A stretch of DNA of 64,000 nt, from assembly GCF_000384395.1 (NCBI RefSeq), contig NZ_ARWE01000001.1:1700894-1764893 (forward strand), read 5' to 3'. Positions 17,711 to 26,828 of the stretch are shown here, one piece after another; the first letter of the stretch is position 1; the number at the start of each line of letters is the position of its first letter. A program made the position numbers and the translations under genes. Under the pieces are notes generated by a model, which saw nothing but the letters and a program-made list of their open reading frames with translations, searched no databases and was not told where the DNA came from. This DNA comes from Geopsychrobacter electrodiphilus DSM 16401 (GTDB lineage Bacteria > Desulfobacterota > Desulfuromonadia > Desulfuromonadales > Geopsychrobacteraceae).

Positions 17711-18382
17711 GTGATTTCTAGCTTTCAAGACAGTCTGTTTGCCACCCCCGAAAAACGTTCGGTGGTGGTTTTTGATTTTGAGACCACCGGAATGTCTCCT
17801 CAGCAGGGAGATCGGGTAATCGAAGTTGGTGCGGTGCGTCTTGAAGATGGTCAGATTGTTGATCAGTTTCAATCCTTGATTAACCCAGGTGCCTTGCTTG
17901 ATCCCTTTATCAGTGATCTGACAGGGATCAGCAACGCCATGCTGGCGGAGGCTCCTTCAGCCTCGAGCATTATCCGGGATTTTTATCACTTTATCGGGTC
18001 CGATCCCATGGTCGCGCATAACGCTTCCTTTGATAAACTCTTTCTTGACGCGGAATTTTCACGTCTCGGCTACCGGATTCCCACGGCGGTAGGGTGTTCC
18101 ATGTTGATTGCAAGACGCCTGTTTCCACACGCTCCGAATCACAAGTTAGGGACACTGGTCAGTTTTCTTGATTTGCCAACGACAGACCGTTTTCACCGTG
18201 CCTTGGCCGATGCCAGTATGACGGCCTTCCTCTGGACGCGCCTCGAAAGTGAACTGCGTCAACGCTACAATATTAATCCTGTCCCTTTTGATGTGTTGCA
18301 ACGCCTTGGACGGATCTCCTTGAGTAATGTTGAGAGTTTCCTGCTCAAAGAAGCCCGGAAACTTGGGCATGTTTCATGTTGA
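17711..18382 (+). CDS. 3'-5' exonuclease of the DnaQ/DEDDh family
   Basis: A 223-residue protein with a GTG start. Exo I motif VFDFETTGMSP, Exo II in VAHNASFDKLFL and Exo III with the catalytic His in FHRALADASMT give the complete DEDDh set. It has the size of a free-standing epsilon-like proofreading exonuclease or an RNase T-like enzyme; no polymerase-binding tail is obvious. It overlaps the following SprT-like gene by 7 bp, so the two are probably translated together. Confidence 0.87.
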   Translation: MISSFQDSLFATPEKRSVVVFDFETTGMSPQQGDRVIEVGAVRLEDGQIVDQFQSLINPGALLDPFISDLTGISNAMLAEAPSASSIIRDFYHFIGSDPMVAHNASFDKLFLDAEFSRLGYRIPTAVGCSMLIARRLFPHAPNHKLGTLVSFLDLPTTDRFHRALADASMTAFLWTRLESELRQRYNINPVPFDVLQRLGRISLSNVESFLLKEARKLGHVSC

Positions 18383-18900
18383 AATGCTCAACAGTTGGTC
18401 ATCTGATTGAACTTCTTGACCTTACATCTTCTCTTAAAAGACAAATCCAGGCTGAAATTGGTGAGGATCAAACTCCTACTTTGCTTGGCCAGCTCTGGGC
18501 TTTACCTCTTAAGCACAGTCATGCCGTGACGCGGCTGGGGTCTTATGCCTGTCGCGGTGAAAATCCCCTGGCGATTCGACTTCAGTTTGCCCAGGAGGAC
18601 ACTCCCCTGCGCCAAACCTTTTTGCATGAGATCGCGCATTTTCTCGATCATCAAACCAGGCAAGATCGCCGAAGCTATCACAACCCCCATGGCCCCAGTT
18701 GGCAGCGCTGGTTGACGGTGATTGCAGGGGACACAAAGAACACAGAATCCTTAGCGATGAGGACTCTCTATGCCCAGAAGCTTAAACCCGTAGCACGTTG
18801 TTTAAAATGCGGTTTTCTGCTGTATAGATTGCGTTCTTTACCAAAAGGACGGCACTGGCTTCATCGACAGTGCGGTGGTCGTCTTGAGCGGCTCTGTTAA
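18376..18900 (+). CDS. SprT-like zinc metalloprotein
   Basis: A 174-residue protein. Motif HEIAHFLDH plus a downstream HGPSW supplies the three His ligands of a SprT/Spartan-type zinc protease. The C-terminus has a zinc ribbon (ARCLKCGFLLYR ... HRQCGGRL). Spartan homologues in eukaryotes digest DNA-protein crosslinks; the bacterial role is not established. Coupling with a DEDDh exonuclease upstream is suggestive of DNA repair, but this is inference. Confidence 0.82.
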   Translation: MLKCSTVGHLIELLDLTSSLKRQIQAEIGEDQTPTLLGQLWALPLKHSHAVTRLGSYACRGENPLAIRLQFAQEDTPLRQTFLHEIAHFLDHQTRQDRRSYHNPHGPSWQRWLTVIAGDTKNTESLAMRTLYAQKLKPVARCLKCGFLLYRLRSLPKGRHWLHRQCGGRLERLC

Positions 18901-18929
18901 TTGAAGGTCGCCTTTCGGCAGGTAAAAAT

Positions 18930-19835
18930 ATGCAGGCTTTGATCGATGAAGTAAAAAAACATCTTCCCCGCGACCGTGAATCGCGGCGCATCTTTCATGG
19001 TCGCGGACGGGTCTTCCCCGGTTATCAGGATCTAGTAATTGATGCGTACGGTGGCTTACTTTTTGTGACCTTGTTCGCCTCACGAGCGCCTGAATGGTTG
19101 GCCGAACTGGCAGAGGTGCTGCTGGGTCAGTTCCCCAAGGTTAAATGCATTGCGGTTCAACGTCGTAACCTGAAATTGACTCCGGTCGAAATTCTATATG
19201 GGGTTTGGCCCGCTGACCCTATGGCGCATGAAGCAGGTTTGAATTTTTATCTCCGGCCACTGACAGGGCAGAATATCGGGTTTTTTATCGACATGGCGGT
19301 CGGAAGAAATCTGGTGCGAAAGACCTGTGAAGGGAAAAGAGTGCTCAATCTCTTTGCTTACAGCTGCAGCTTCTCAGTTGCTGCGATTGCCGGAGGAGCA
19401 CAACAGGTCGTCAATGTTGATATGAATCGTAGCGCACTTGAGCTGGGTCGCCGCAATCATCAATTGAATGCACAAGATTTGCGTGACGTCAGTTTTTTGC
19501 CTCTTGAAATTTTTCGCAGCTTCAGCCGACTGAATAAGCTCGGACCTTTTGACCTTATAATTTGCGATCCTCCTTTCGCTCAAGGTAAAAACTTTACTGC
19601 TGAAACGCATTGGCCCAAATTGGTATCCCGTCTGGAAACATTGCTGACTCCTGGCGGTGAGGTCTTCGCCTGCCTAAACGCCCCACAACTTTCGACGGAG
19701 TATTTACGTAACATTTTCACGCGGAACCTGCCTCGGCTTACTGAAAAACACTGCCTGTATTCTGGCGAAGATTTCCCCGAATCTGACCCGGAAAGAGGGT
19801 TATCTCTGCAGTATTTTGTGTCAGAAACGGGTTGA
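18930..19835 (+). CDS. class I SAM-dependent rRNA methyltransferase (RlmI/RlmK-like)
   Basis: A 301-residue protein. An N-terminal PUA-like/EEHEE region (GRVFPGYQDLVIDAYG) is followed by NIGFFIDM, the SAM motif VLNLFAYSCSFSV, NVDMNRSALE and motif IV ICDPPFAQGK. The order matches RlmI/RlmKL-type 23S rRNA cytosine/guanine methyltransferases, though it is shorter than RlmI (about 396). The exact target base cannot be told from sequence alone. Confidence 0.83.
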   Translation: MQALIDEVKKHLPRDRESRRIFHGRGRVFPGYQDLVIDAYGGLLFVTLFASRAPEWLAELAEVLLGQFPKVKCIAVQRRNLKLTPVEILYGVWPADPMAHEAGLNFYLRPLTGQNIGFFIDMAVGRNLVRKTCEGKRVLNLFAYSCSFSVAAIAGGAQQVVNVDMNRSALELGRRNHQLNAQDLRDVSFLPLEIFRSFSRLNKLGPFDLIICDPPFAQGKNFTAETHWPKLVSRLETLLTPGGEVFACLNAPQLSTEYLRNIFTRNLPRLTEKHCLYSGEDFPESDPERGLSLQYFVSETG

Positions 19836-19925
19836 AATGGAACTTTCCCCCTTTACCCATAAGTTTCTTCTTTATTATCAAAATAGCCATTATTGTGATA
19901 TTGTTGAATGATAAAGGGGCATTTT

Positions 19926-20120
19926 ATGGAAGAAATTGAAGTAATCTACAACGATGGGATGTTCGGTTTTGTAAAACCTGCGGAGCTCAATCACCTGATT
20001 GAGACCGCTGGCATTGTCAAATTTATGCGCGGAGACTCCTGGATTTATTTAGGGGTTGATGCGACGCGATCAGGACAGCCATCGAGACCTCAATTCAGGG
20101 ACCGTCGTGCTGGTCTCTAA
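19926..20120 (+). CDS. small conserved protein, GSU3473-like family (second copy)
   Basis: A 64-residue protein. The ATG at 19926 is used because AAAGGGG (19912-19918) precedes it at good spacing; an upstream ATG at 19908 would place that ribosome site inside the gene. It shares the pattern of the 17489 protein: a DG turn, LNHLI, IVKF, a Trp-containing strand (SWIYLGVDATR) and a terminal arginine pair (RDRRAG). Function unknown. It lies about 90 bp after the methyltransferase gene. Confidence 0.72.
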   Translation: MEEIEVIYNDGMFGFVKPAELNHLIETAGIVKFMRGDSWIYLGVDATRSGQPSRPQFRDRRAGL

Positions 20121-20155
20121 CCCTGTGTCCCGCATCGACGCACTTTTCACGGGTA

Positions 20156-21409
20156 TCAGTGCTCGGGAAATGAATGGTTGAACGCTGTTAACATATTTTC
20201 AACTCCGCCATCTTCTAGAATAGTATAACGATCAGGCTTGATCCTCTCAGCTGCCTTAATCGCCGCAATCAGGATGTCTCGTTTAATTCCACACGCAAGC
20301 AAACCTGCCGTATCACAAGGCAGTCCGACCGTTGCGTAGGTTTGACGTAAGCTCTCCTGATATTCGTCATGCGCGTAACTTGAAATAAGCGCACCGACCG
20401 CGACCAGTTCTCCGTGAGTCGCTGCGGATTGAAAGCCTGTCAGCTCGTTGTAGGCATGGTATAGTTTATGCTCGAACCCGCTGGCTGGGCGGCTTGAGCC
20501 GTAACGACTCATCGCTTCGGCACTTGCCATCAAAGAGCAGGCCAGAACTTCAAGAAAATGGTCATCGTAAAAGAAATCCCGCCCCGATTGTAGCTCTTTA
20601 ATGACCAGCTTTGCTCCACAAACCGCCTGGAACCCCAGGTAACTTTCATAGCGTTCCATCTTCTTTCTGTCTGCCAGCTGCCAGTCAAGCACTGCCGTCA
20701 GATTCGACAGCAGATCTCCGATTCCACTGCGGATTCTTCGCTGGTATCCCGGGTCATCGGACTTGACAAGATTAATATCTACCACTACCGCCAGGGGGGT
20801 GTTGGCGCAGAGTGTCATCGTGCCATCCAGACCAAGATTCAGTACCGCAAAGGGCGAGGCAAATCCATCGTTAGCCAGAGAAGTAGGGATTGAGACAAAA
20901 GGGAGATTTAATTTATATGCGGCATATTTTGCGACATCAATGACGCTTCCCCCACCAACTCCATAAATAATGTCGAACCTTTTTTCACCGCATTTAACCC
21001 CCCCAAACTTTTGGTCATATCGGCCGGCAGAAATCTCACAATCAAATTCGAGACAGTTGAATCGTTTTAGCCCAAGATCAAGAATCCTCTCAATTTCACT
21101 AAAACTGTTACTTGAAACTGTCAGGGGGGTGGTTTGTATCCCGATCTTTTTAAAGTCACTGACAATCTGATCTCCTGCTATGTTGCGGGTGATTTTATCA
21201 AAGATGATCAGGGGGGTGCTGAACGAGAGTCCTGGGATATCGCGTTGAAGGCGCTGGCCGATGAAAGAGGGAAGTGAGCCAATGTCGTTGCCGACCTCCT
21301 CAATGACCGGGATCGTAAATTGTTTAGGTATTTTGGGGGAGAGGTACCCTTTATATACGCCGTTAACACGGTTAAGGCATTGGTCAATCGTTTTATAGAG
21401 AAATTTCAT
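20156..21409 (-). CDS. glycerol-1-phosphate dehydrogenase-like protein (AraM/EgsA family)
   Basis: A 417-residue member of the iron/zinc alcohol dehydrogenase superfamily. NAD-binding GVGGGSVIDVAKYAA and SIPTSLANDGFASP are hallmark G1PDH segments. The metal ligands lie in SGIGDLLSN, ASGFEHKLYHA and THGELVAVG. The protein is longer than typical members (about 350), with an N-terminal extension of some 30 residues. Family activity: DHAP to sn-glycerol 1-phosphate, the archaeal lipid backbone; bacterial AraM homologues do this too. It lies on the same strand 102 bp after a cardiolipin synthase. Confidence 0.78.
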   Translation of the reverse strand: MKFLYKTIDQCLNRVNGVYKGYLSPKIPKQFTIPVIEEVGNDIGSLPSFIGQRLQRDIPGLSFSTPLIIFDKITRNIAGDQIVSDFKKIGIQTTPLTVSSNSFSEIERILDLGLKRFNCLEFDCEISAGRYDQKFGGVKCGEKRFDIIYGVGGGSVIDVAKYAAYKLNLPFVSIPTSLANDGFASPFAVLNLGLDGTMTLCANTPLAVVVDINLVKSDDPGYQRRIRSGIGDLLSNLTAVLDWQLADRKKMERYESYLGFQAVCGAKLVIKELQSGRDFFYDDHFLEVLACSLMASAEAMSRYGSSRPASGFEHKLYHAYNELTGFQSAATHGELVAVGALISSYAHDEYQESLRQTYATVGLPCDTAGLLACGIKRDILIAAIKAAERIKPDRYTILEDGGVENMLTAFNHSFPEH

Positions 21410-21511
21410 TACATACGATCCTGGTCTCCCAGTGTTCGTCTACTGGGTGAAGTGATCAAGCGCTGCGGCAGGGTGAATTATCTACAAGGGATTAAATAAT
21501 ACCTGATTATT

Positions 21512-22942
21512 TTAGAGAAAAGGGGAGAAAAGTTTGGCTGCGGCGTCCAGTAATTTGATGCCCAGGCTGCGGTCTTGAATCTCGTTCAGGGTGAGGGGCC
21601 TCGATATTTTACGAGCTAAATCAAAATGTTGGCAGAGGCTTCCGACTAACTCCGGATCATAGACTTCCAGGTTAAATTCGAAATTCAACCTGAAACTGCG
21701 TGGGTCGAGGTTGGTAGATCCCACCAGCGCGTAGACGTTATCGACGATCAGCAATTTGCTGTGGACAAAGGGTGGGGGCTGATAATAGATCTTGACCTTA
21801 TATTGCAGTAATTCGGCGAGGTAGGCGCGCGTTGCCCAGCCGACATAAGGGAGATTATTATCAATCGGAAGAAAAAGTTCTACCTCTACGCCGCGCAAGA
21901 CGGCAGTGTTAATTGCATAAACTAGTGGACGTTCAGGGATAAAATACGGGGTCATGATGCGGAGACTTTTGCGCGAACAACTGATCGCACCGTTGATGAT
22001 CCATCTGAGCTTTTCGAAATCTTCATTCGGCCCGGCACTGATGCCGCGACAAAAAGCGTTCCCATGGGTCAGAAGCAAGCCTGGAGTCAGGGTTGCCGGA
22101 AGTTGTTCGCCGGTCGAAAAGCTCCAATCTTCAGCAAAGGCATCTTCAAGATGACTGACCGTTGGGCCTTCAAGTTTAAAGTGAACATCGGTGACCTTTT
22201 TTTTCCGCTTCAGATCTTCCGCGAGGTGTCGATCTCCGATATTCATCCCCCCGGTAAATCCGATGCGTCCGTCGACAGTCAGGATCTTGCGATGTCCACG
22301 CAGGTTCAGATGAAACCCGCGCGCCAGCAGAGAAAAGGGGAGAAAGCGCGCCACCCTTATCCCCTTTTGCCGCATCAGTCGTCGTGCCAAAGGAAAAGAA
22401 TACCTTTCCCCCAGGGCATCAATCAGGACTCTGACCCTTACACCACGATTATTGGCGTCTGCCAGCGCGGCAATAAAGCTCCTTCCTGTTTTGTTGGAAT
22501 CGAAGATATAAGTGGAGAGATAGATGGATTCTTGGGCTTGACGTATTGCCTCGAGCATAACTGGATAGGCCTGCTCACCGTTGTAGAGGGGGGTGATCTG
22601 GTTACCAGGCAGCAGCGCCCTGCGTGTCACGTTGTCTGACAATGTCAGGAGGGACGCAAAGTTTTCCTGAGAGAAGGGGCTCGCTTGTGAAAGAGGTGCC
22701 GACCAATTGCAGAGCTCCGGTGACAAGGAGCTATCACGTTCAAGAATTTGCCAGGTCTGATTACGGGTCCTGATACGATTGACCCCGAAAATCCAGTAAA
22801 TCAACGGCCCGAGGCCCGGAATGGTGATACTGACCATCATCCAGCCGAAAGTTGAACGCGGGTCGCGTTTATTCAACATGGCATGCCCGGCAGCAAGCAA
22901 GGCGACGATGGAAAGGAGCAATGTTAAAACGGGTACGTACAT
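21512..22942 (-). CDS. cls: cardiolipin synthase (phospholipase D superfamily)
   Basis: A 476-residue membrane enzyme that makes cardiolipin from phosphatidylglycerol. Two N-terminal transmembrane helices (about 2-20 and 33-52, ending in GPLIYWIFG) are followed by two HKD motifs: HRKILTVDGRIGFTGG and HSKLLIVDNVYALVGS. Length and layout match the ClsA type. It is transcribed toward the G1P-dehydrogenase-like gene, so the two may form a phospholipid operon. Confidence 0.93.
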   Translation of the reverse strand: MYVPVLTLLLSIVALLAAGHAMLNKRDPRSTFGWMMVSITIPGLGPLIYWIFGVNRIRTRNQTWQILERDSSLSPELCNWSAPLSQASPFSQENFASLLTLSDNVTRRALLPGNQITPLYNGEQAYPVMLEAIRQAQESIYLSTYIFDSNKTGRSFIAALADANNRGVRVRVLIDALGERYSFPLARRLMRQKGIRVARFLPFSLLARGFHLNLRGHRKILTVDGRIGFTGGMNIGDRHLAEDLKRKKKVTDVHFKLEGPTVSHLEDAFAEDWSFSTGEQLPATLTPGLLLTHGNAFCRGISAGPNEDFEKLRWIINGAISCSRKSLRIMTPYFIPERPLVYAINTAVLRGVEVELFLPIDNNLPYVGWATRAYLAELLQYKVKIYYQPPPFVHSKLLIVDNVYALVGSTNLDPRSFRLNFEFNLEVYDPELVGSLCQHFDLARKISRPLTLNEIQDRSLGIKLLDAAAKLFSPFL

Positions 22943-23203
22943 GGAATCCCAATGCAGGATTAACTTAAATATTTCTCCAATGATACTTGATAGCGCTTAA
23001 AAGTAAAGTCGGTTTAATTGAATGGTTTTTGTTTTGAATAGAAAGCTGTTTTATGGTATCGAAGTGTAAATATATGTAGAAATATGCGTTATAGTTTGCT
23101 GGCGATGGTCAGGTAACCATCTGGCTATCAATACAAAAAGAAATAATGGTTTATTGGATTGTGGGTAAGTGAAGAACACCAACAGAGGGAAGGAGAATTA
23201 ACT
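22943..23203. other. divergent intergenic region between cls and the FadL-like gene
   Basis: A 261 bp AT-rich stretch with no credible gene. It must hold the promoters of cls (leftward) and the FadL-like gene (rightward). An inverted repeat, GATGGT (23104-23109) and ACCATC (23116-23121) with a 6 bp centre, lies about 83 bp before the FadL-like start and is a weak operator candidate. Confidence 0.4.
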
Positions 23204-24577
23204 ATGTGCAGGTCTGTTCTTAAGGTTTTTTTGACGGGTATGTGCTGCAGTCTGGTGATGTTGATTTTGGCGACAGGTACGGTTCAGGCTGCTGGTTTTG
23301 CCCTGATGGAGCAGACCGTCAAGGGTCTGGGTAATGCCTTTGCTGGGGGGGCGGCATCCGCCGAAGATGCCACAACGGTTTATTTAAATCCTGCAGGAAT
23401 GACACTCTTGAGCGGGCAGCAAATCAGTACCGGGCTGCATGTCATTAAAACAAGTTTTAAATTTTCCAACAGTGGATCGACGCATGCGTTACAGCCAATT
23501 ACCGGAGAAGGATTGACCGGATATAATGGTGGAAATGCCGGGACCTGGAACTTTGTTCCCAACCTGTATTATGTCAATAAACTGAATGATTCCTGGGCCG
23601 TCGGGCTGGGGATTAATGTCCCGTTCGGTTTGACCACCGATTGGGGTGAGGGCTGGGTTGGGCGCTACTACGCCGTCAAATCATCGATTATGACCCTCAA
23701 CATCAACCCAAGTGTTGCGTACCAGGTCAATGAAAAACTCAGTATCGGTGCTGGTGTAAGTGTCATGTACATGAAAGGAGAGTTCTCTCAGGCCGTCGAT
23801 TACGGGACAATCTTTAACCTGCTAGGTGGTAACCCGCAGCGCGATGACGGCAAGGTGACTCTGAACGCCGATGACTGGGGCTATGGTTATAATCTTGGCG
23901 TGCTCTATCAGTTTAACCATACGACGCGCGTGGGGATCAGTTATCGTTCCCAGGTTGATCAAAATCTGACCGGCGACGCCAACTATACCTTCAACAACGA
24001 AGTAACCAAAAATAAGGTGGCCGCTATGATTGCTGCCAGTCCATACTCCACCTGGTTTCAGGATGGCGGCGCCGGGTCAAGTGTCACTCTGCCGGATTCG
24101 GCCACCATCAGTCTTTTCCATCAACTCAATCCGAAGCTTGCTTTAATGGCGGATATTGGGTGGGCCGGATGGTCATCCTTGCCGGAACTGCGCATTGTCT
24201 TTGATTCGAGTCAGCCTGATAGTACCACGACTCTCAACTGGAAAGATGCCTGGCGTTTCGGTGCCGGTGCGACCTACCAGTATTCAGATAAGCTCAAGTT
24301 GCGCTGCGGGGCCATGTACGATCAGACTCCGATCCCTGGCCCGGAATATCGCACCCCACGGTTACCTGACCAGGATCGTCTCTGGACAAATCTTGGCGCG
24401 AGCTATGCGATGACCAAACAGATGAGCTTTGATTTTGGTTATTCTCATCTGTTTATGCTGGGCAATGGCGATATCAATCAAGCTGCCACCGGCGAAAATG
24501 CGACACGCGGTGGGTTGACGGGCACATTTGATAATACCGGAAACATCTTCAGCGCCCAAATTAACTACAACTGGTGA
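23204..24577 (+). CDS. outer-membrane long-chain fatty acid/hydrocarbon transporter (FadL/TodX family)
   Basis: A 457-residue outer-membrane beta-barrel. The ATG at 23204 follows AAGGAGAA and gives a signal peptide ending VQA. The mature N-terminus AGFALMEQTVKGLGNAFAGGAASAEDATTVYLNPAG (quoted in part) is the FadL hatch signature: GLGNAFAGG, NPAGM. The C-terminus ends in an aromatic beta-strand (QINYNW). FadL proteins move hydrophobic ligands across the outer membrane. A lipase lipoprotein gene starts 48 bp downstream, suggesting coupled lipid hydrolysis and uptake. Confidence 0.9.
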   Translation: MCRSVLKVFLTGMCCSLVMLILATGTVQAAGFALMEQTVKGLGNAFAGGAASAEDATTVYLNPAGMTLLSGQQISTGLHVIKTSFKFSNSGSTHALQPITGEGLTGYNGGNAGTWNFVPNLYYVNKLNDSWAVGLGINVPFGLTTDWGEGWVGRYYAVKSSIMTLNINPSVAYQVNEKLSIGAGVSVMYMKGEFSQAVDYGTIFNLLGGNPQRDDGKVTLNADDWGYGYNLGVLYQFNHTTRVGISYRSQVDQNLTGDANYTFNNEVTKNKVAAMIAASPYSTWFQDGGAGSSVTLPDSATISLFHQLNPKLALMADIGWAGWSSLPELRIVFDSSQPDSTTTLNWKDAWRFGAGATYQYSDKLKLRCGAMYDQTPIPGPEYRTPRLPDQDRLWTNLGASYAMTKQMSFDFGYSHLFMLGNGDINQAATGENATRGGLTGTFDNTGNIFSAQINYNW

Positions 24578-24624
24578 GTTTACTGAAAATTAAATTTTTG
24601 TGGATCGACAATAAGGAGCAGAAA

Positions 24625-26703
24625 ATGAATGTACGTATCTCACATCTGTGGTTGTTGGTTGTCTTTGGCCTGTTGTTGCTGGGCGGTTGCGGTAGTGATA
24701 ACAATGCAACAAACACTGCGGGGAGCGACCCCCGTATAACCAATGGCGGCACGGCGACCGTTTTTGCGCGCTTCGATGCTTCCACCCTGCCTTTGCCAAA
24801 TGATGTTGCCTGGGCGGCCAATAACCCCGCTTACTGTCCAAATGGCCAAGTTTGTTTACCGCCAGCTGTTGGTGATTCAGCAGAGATGGCTGGATTAAAA
24901 CAATTAGTCAACGCCCAGGCGATACCAGGACTTTCGCCGAACATGTTTCTCACCTTGCCACTGACTGGGGCCGTTGACAGTTCGACTTTGAATCTTCTGG
25001 TTTTCCGGATTGATGACTCAGCTCTACTGACTGATTTGTTTGCTGCGGCTCAGGCTCAGCCGCCAAACCCTGCCGCAATAGGCGCTGCTCTGGCGGCCCT
25101 TGATTATCGGACTCAGACTGATTTTGTCATTGTTAACGATCTTACTTCCGGAGTCGTTAAGCTGCTACCCAAAACTCCTTTTGTCCCGGGTGCGGGGTAC
25201 GCAGTTGTTGCAAAACAGGGTCTGATGGATAGTAATGGCTATGAGGCGGTTTCCTCATTCACGATGACCGCACTTAAGTCGCAAACTCCCTTCGCGGCGG
25301 ATTCCCCCTATGCCAGCTTTGAAGCACTGCGTGCAGCCTTTAACGATGGTCCCACTGCACTTTTCACTATTGTCGGCGGGGTAACGAATGTTCTCTCCGG
25401 GGGGGCGGCTCCCTGGACGCGTTCCGACGTGTTGGTAATGTGGACCTTTCATACCGCAGCCGACACCCTCTCCCTGACCCCGACAACTCCGGGTGCAGAT
25501 ACCGTCGCTTATCCAGACGGTGTTATCGACCCCTTTAACCTGACCACGGCAGCCTTGAAAGCGGGTAGCGTCGGGTTTACTACCAACGCACTGGCCTGGA
25601 CTAACCCGACAACGGGTGCCTCCTCTGTAACCCCGGTCGGAATTCCCGCTGCGGCGATGTTGACCGGAACCGGTATCCCGACGGATGCCGGCTGGAACAT
25701 CTATGCCGGTAACTTTCAGAGTCCTCTGCTGGATGGAAGCGGGACGACGACTGTTACCTTCCGCCTCACTGTTCCAACTTCCGGAACGGCGCCTTATCCG
25801 GTCGTTGTTTTTCAGCACGGGATTACTTCCAGCAAGGATGCTGCCTTGCCAATTGCTAACACCCTCGCAGCCGCTGGCTATGCGACCTTGGCGATTGATG
25901 CCATCTATCATGGGGAGCGGACAACCCCAGGGGCTGCCTCAGGCGACGGATTCTTCACCTCTAACCTGTTGGAAGATAGAGCCAATATTTACCAGGCAGC
26001 TATCGATTTATGGGAGACGGTCGACGTGATTACGGCCGGGATTGATATCGATCCAGGTACCAACCCCGGGTTTGATTTGGATTCTACAGAAATTGAATTT
26101 GTCGCTCATTCGCTCGGGTCAATCATCGGGTCTGCTTTCCTGTCTCAGGAAACACGGGTCAATAAGATGGTTCTTTCCAGTCCCTCGGCGATGCTGGTAA
26201 GCGTATTGGATGAAACTTCACTGCAGAGCATGCAGGCACTGGTTTCTTCTCTTGGTTACACTCCGGGAACAACGTCGTATTATGTGTTCCTCAATCTGGC
26301 TCAGTGGCTGCTTGATCCAGCTGATGGGACCTATATGGGGATCGGGGCTAATTCAACAGATAACCTTTTAGCCCTTTCTGCTTATGCAGATCCGATTGTT
26401 TCAAACGCATCAACCCAGGTTTTTCTGACTAATTTGGGGCTAACCGGTACTTCAATTGGTGTTGATCCTGATGCAGCCCTGACCCCTTCGATTTTAAGCG
26501 GTGTTCCGGGTGCCTATCAATATGGTCTCGATCCAGCAGGTCTTGTGAATAAACCCGTTGTGCACAGTTTCCTTCTTAGTCCCTTATTTAATACTACTGA
26601 GGACCCTTATTACACTGGTTATGATCAGTCGGTGCAGGTTAATGCGACCACCAGTTCACAAGCACAGGTCTTCTATTTTATGCAGCAACCTACGCCTTTA
26701 TAA
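24625..26703 (+). CDS. VolA/Pla-1-like lipase lipoprotein (alpha/beta hydrolase)
   Basis: A 692-residue protein from the ATG at 24625, preceded by AAGGAG. It has a lipoprotein signal with lipobox LLLGGC (Cys about 23). An N-terminal beta-rich region (Asp/Thr/Pro-rich) precedes the hydrolase domain: oxyanion region VFQHGITSSKD, YHGERT, and nucleophile elbow FVAHSLGSIIG (AHSLG in place of GHSLG). This layout matches extracellular lipases of the Pla-1/cef and VolA type. In Vibrio, VolA is encoded with fadL and releases fatty acids from lysophospholipid at the cell surface. The FadL-like neighbour fits that model. Confidence 0.75.
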   Translation: MNVRISHLWLLVVFGLLLLGGCGSDNNATNTAGSDPRITNGGTATVFARFDASTLPLPNDVAWAANNPAYCPNGQVCLPPAVGDSAEMAGLKQLVNAQAIPGLSPNMFLTLPLTGAVDSSTLNLLVFRIDDSALLTDLFAAAQAQPPNPAAIGAALAALDYRTQTDFVIVNDLTSGVVKLLPKTPFVPGAGYAVVAKQGLMDSNGYEAVSSFTMTALKSQTPFAADSPYASFEALRAAFNDGPTALFTIVGGVTNVLSGGAAPWTRSDVLVMWTFHTAADTLSLTPTTPGADTVAYPDGVIDPFNLTTAALKAGSVGFTTNALAWTNPTTGASSVTPVGIPAAAMLTGTGIPTDAGWNIYAGNFQSPLLDGSGTTTVTFRLTVPTSGTAPYPVVVFQHGITSSKDAALPIANTLAAAGYATLAIDAIYHGERTTPGAASGDGFFTSNLLEDRANIYQAAIDLWETVDVITAGIDIDPGTNPGFDLDSTEIEFVAHSLGSIIGSAFLSQETRVNKMVLSSPSAMLVSVLDETSLQSMQALVSSLGYTPGTTSYYVFLNLAQWLLDPADGTYMGIGANSTDNLLALSAYADPIVSNASTQVFLTNLGLTGTSIGVDPDAALTPSILSGVPGAYQYGLDPAGLVNKPVVHSFLLSPLFNTTEDPYYTGYDQSVQVNATTSSQAQVFYFMQQPTPL

Positions 26704-26731
26704 ATAAGGTCTCAGGTTATAGGATTAAAGT

Positions 26732-26762
26732 GCCCCGGCAGATTCACTGTCGGGGCTTTTTT
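26732..26762 (+). terminator. Rho-independent terminator after the lipase gene
   Basis: A 10 bp stem GCCCCGGCAG / CTGTCGGGGC with one G-T pair and an ATTCA loop, followed by six T. It lies 29 bp after the lipase stop and ends the FadL-like/lipase unit. Confidence 0.92.
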
Positions 26763-26828
26763 CTGGTGGGTTGTCATTGTTATCCGGATATCTGTTATCT
26801 TGATAGTTATCCCGTATGGAGGCCATAT

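Noticed and set aside
25255-25911. A 218-codon minus-strand frame within the lipase gene
   Set aside because: Low-complexity Gly/Arg-rich shadow of a GC-rich coding region, no credible start.
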